Program-made: the position numbers and the translations under genes
The notes under the pieces: model-generated
What the model was told of the DNA's origin: nothing
What the model saw: the letters and a program-made list of their open reading frames with translations, nothing else
Databases searched by the model: none
Origin: JBHGBB01 sp041946755
GTDB lineage: Bacteria > UBP4 > UBA4092 > JAOAEQ01
Assembly: GCA_041946755.1 (NCBI GenBank)
Contig: JBHGBB010000085.1
Coordinates: 1-14,606 of the forward strand
Reading direction: 5' to 3'
Length of the DNA stretch: 14,606 nucleotides
Shown: in pieces, positions 14,194 to 14,606 of the stretch
Numbering within the stretch: position 1 is the stretch's first letter
Layout of the letters: every line of letters starts with the position of its first letter

Positions 14194-14266
14194 AGTCTTA
14201 AGTCTTAAGTCTTGAGTCCTAAGAGAATCTAGTTTTCTATGGACTTAGGACTTCGGACTTCGGACT
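14194..14266. repeat. Heptad-array hairpin E6 (AGTCYTA class)
   Basis: The left arm (14194-14221) is AGTCTTA twice, AGTCTTG, AGTCCTA. The loop is 17 nt (14222-14238). The right arm (14239-14266) is ATGGACT, TAGGACT, TCGGACT twice. Every unit keeps AGTC or its inverse GACT, and arm pairing is mostly Watson-Crick plus G-U. It lies in the leader of hdrB, starting 9 nt before the ATG, so it may also influence expression of the whole redox operon. The AGTC heptads match those in element E5. Confidence 0.75.
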
Positions 14267-14274
14267 AGATTTTT

Positions 14275-14320
14275 AATCTGTGTAATCTATATCTTCTAAT
14301 CTGTGTAATCTGTATTTTAT
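14275..14320. repeat. Two tandem 23-nt direct repeats
   Basis: Units 14275-14297 and 14298-14320 agree at 20 of 23 positions. Both begin AATCTGTGTAATCT, itself two AATCT steps 9 nt apart. The repeat overlaps the stop codon of the small remnant ORF and abuts heptad hairpin E6. It has no inverted partner, so it is a different repeat type from the heptad elements. Confidence 0.7.
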
Positions 14321-14433
14321 TCTAGCTCATCCAGCGATTGCGCTTTTTTCATCATTTTCCGCAACTCTTTAATCCCTTTAATCCTTTCGGGAATATAATC
14401 CACAAACTCATAGTTAAAATCATCGTATTTCAT
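14317..14433 (-). pseudogene. Truncated DUF6527-like gene remnant (38 codons)
   Basis: The ORF begins MKYDDFNYEFVDYIPE, which I recognise as the typical N-terminus of DUF6527 proteins. The match ends there: the remaining 22 residues (ERIKGIKELRKMMKKAQS and on) lack the cysteine-rich zinc-ribbon-like region such proteins normally have. The ATG overlaps the preceding ThiF-like stop codon as ATGA, a coupled arrangement usual for ThiF-DUF6527 pairs. It therefore looks like a deletion derivative whose 3' end merges into the 23-nt repeats. The identification is from memory of the family and not from a search. An unrelated small protein is possible. Confidence 0.5.
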
Positions 14434-14606
14434 AACTGCTCATCATTGGTTAATGAATTACAATCTATGCTATATGTACTATGATATTCATTCTGAAAAT
14501 CGAGATAAAATCCGAAGAGCTTTTTCCATTTGATTACTGCAAGTGCTGCATTCAGGGAATTCAAGTCAGCAATCTGAATATTTTTCTCATATTCATTAAT
14601 TGTTTT
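14430..14606 (-). CDS. C-terminal end of a probable ThiF/E1-like adenylyltransferase (cut by window edge)
   Basis: Only 58 codons are visible, ending at TGA 14430-14432. The segment NIQIADLNSLNAALAVIKWK, followed by KLFGFYLD and later NSLTNDEQL, resembles the C-terminal end of bacterial ThiF-family E1-like enzymes. In these, an ADLNxLNAxLAVxKWKK pattern follows the adenylation domain. Such genes occur in ubiquitin-like conjugation operons, some of them antiviral, often followed by a DUF6527 gene, and the overlapping next ORF fits that. The catalytic domain lies outside the window, so activity cannot be judged. It runs in the same direction as the redox operon but is separated from hdrB by repeats and is probably unrelated to it. 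Confidence 0.55.
   Translation of the reverse strand, partial: KTINEYEKNIQIADLNSLNAALAVIKWKKLFGFYLDFQNEYHSTYSIDCNSLTNDEQL

Noticed and set aside
13249..14266. CRISPR-like or simple tandem repeats
   Set aside because: Units are 7 nt, contiguous and inverted across a loop; there are no unique spacers of CRISPR length and no cas genes.
14434..14606. HdrC gene upstream of hdrB
   Set aside because: The visible reading frame has no CxxCxxCxxxC motifs and resembles a ThiF-family C-terminus instead.
1..14606. tRNA, rRNA or riboswitch genes
   Set aside because: I saw no cloverleaf, rRNA-like stretch or recognisable riboswitch core in the short spacers.

Overview
The window is a run of closely packed genes, all on the minus strand, from an anaerobic, hydrogen-metabolising bacterium of moderate to low GC content. 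The purB, NRAMP, MgtE-type and GDT1 genes are bacterial in character. The intergenic style (heptad-repeat hairpins, palindrome clusters, an IVP-type four-helix-bundle gene, few Shine-Dalgarno sites) suggests an uncultured candidate-phylum genome. I cannot place it taxonomically from the sequence alone.

Layout in transcription order (high to low coordinates). 14606-14317: the tail of a probable ThiF/E1-like protein, overlapped by a 38-codon remnant of a DUF6527-like gene. 14184-5414: a redox operon encoding HdrB, the N-terminal half of HdrA, a very short NuoE-like protein, a NuoF/HydB-like flavoprotein, a fusion of a NuoG/HoxU-like iron-sulfur module with the C-terminal half of HdrA, then MvhD, MvhG and MvhA (group 3c [NiFe] hydrogenase). 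An intrinsic terminator follows mvhA, and the hydrogenase maturation protease lies beyond it. 4784-828: a metal-homeostasis group of a half-size GDT1/UPF0016 transporter, a ferritin-like diiron protein, a soluble PRC-MgtE_N-CBS protein and an NRAMP-type transporter with non-canonical metal-site motifs. 697-1: the N-terminal part of adenylosuccinate lyase.

Inferred function: MvhAG takes electrons from H2 and MvhD passes them to a reconstituted HdrA flavin centre, which could bifurcate them between ferredoxin (C-terminal 2x[4Fe-4S] domain) and either NAD(P)(H), through the NuoG/NuoF-like parts, or a disulfide, through HdrB. HdrA is split in two, its C-terminal half is fused to a NuoG-like module, and no hdrC is present in the window.

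The most unusual feature is intergenic. Six spacers hold the same architecture: four 7-nt units, a loop, then four 7-nt units in inverted orientation. Five are gene-less hairpins with 5-17 nt loops. The sixth (2083-2592) carries a frameshifted IVP/Avd-like four-helix-bundle gene inside its 454-nt loop. Arm sequences differ between elements and fall into three motif classes, but the 4+4 heptad layout and the position (9-13 nt before a start codon, usually 0-7 nt after the previous stop codon) recur. I propose a mobile-element family with a gene-bearing form and MITE-like empty forms.
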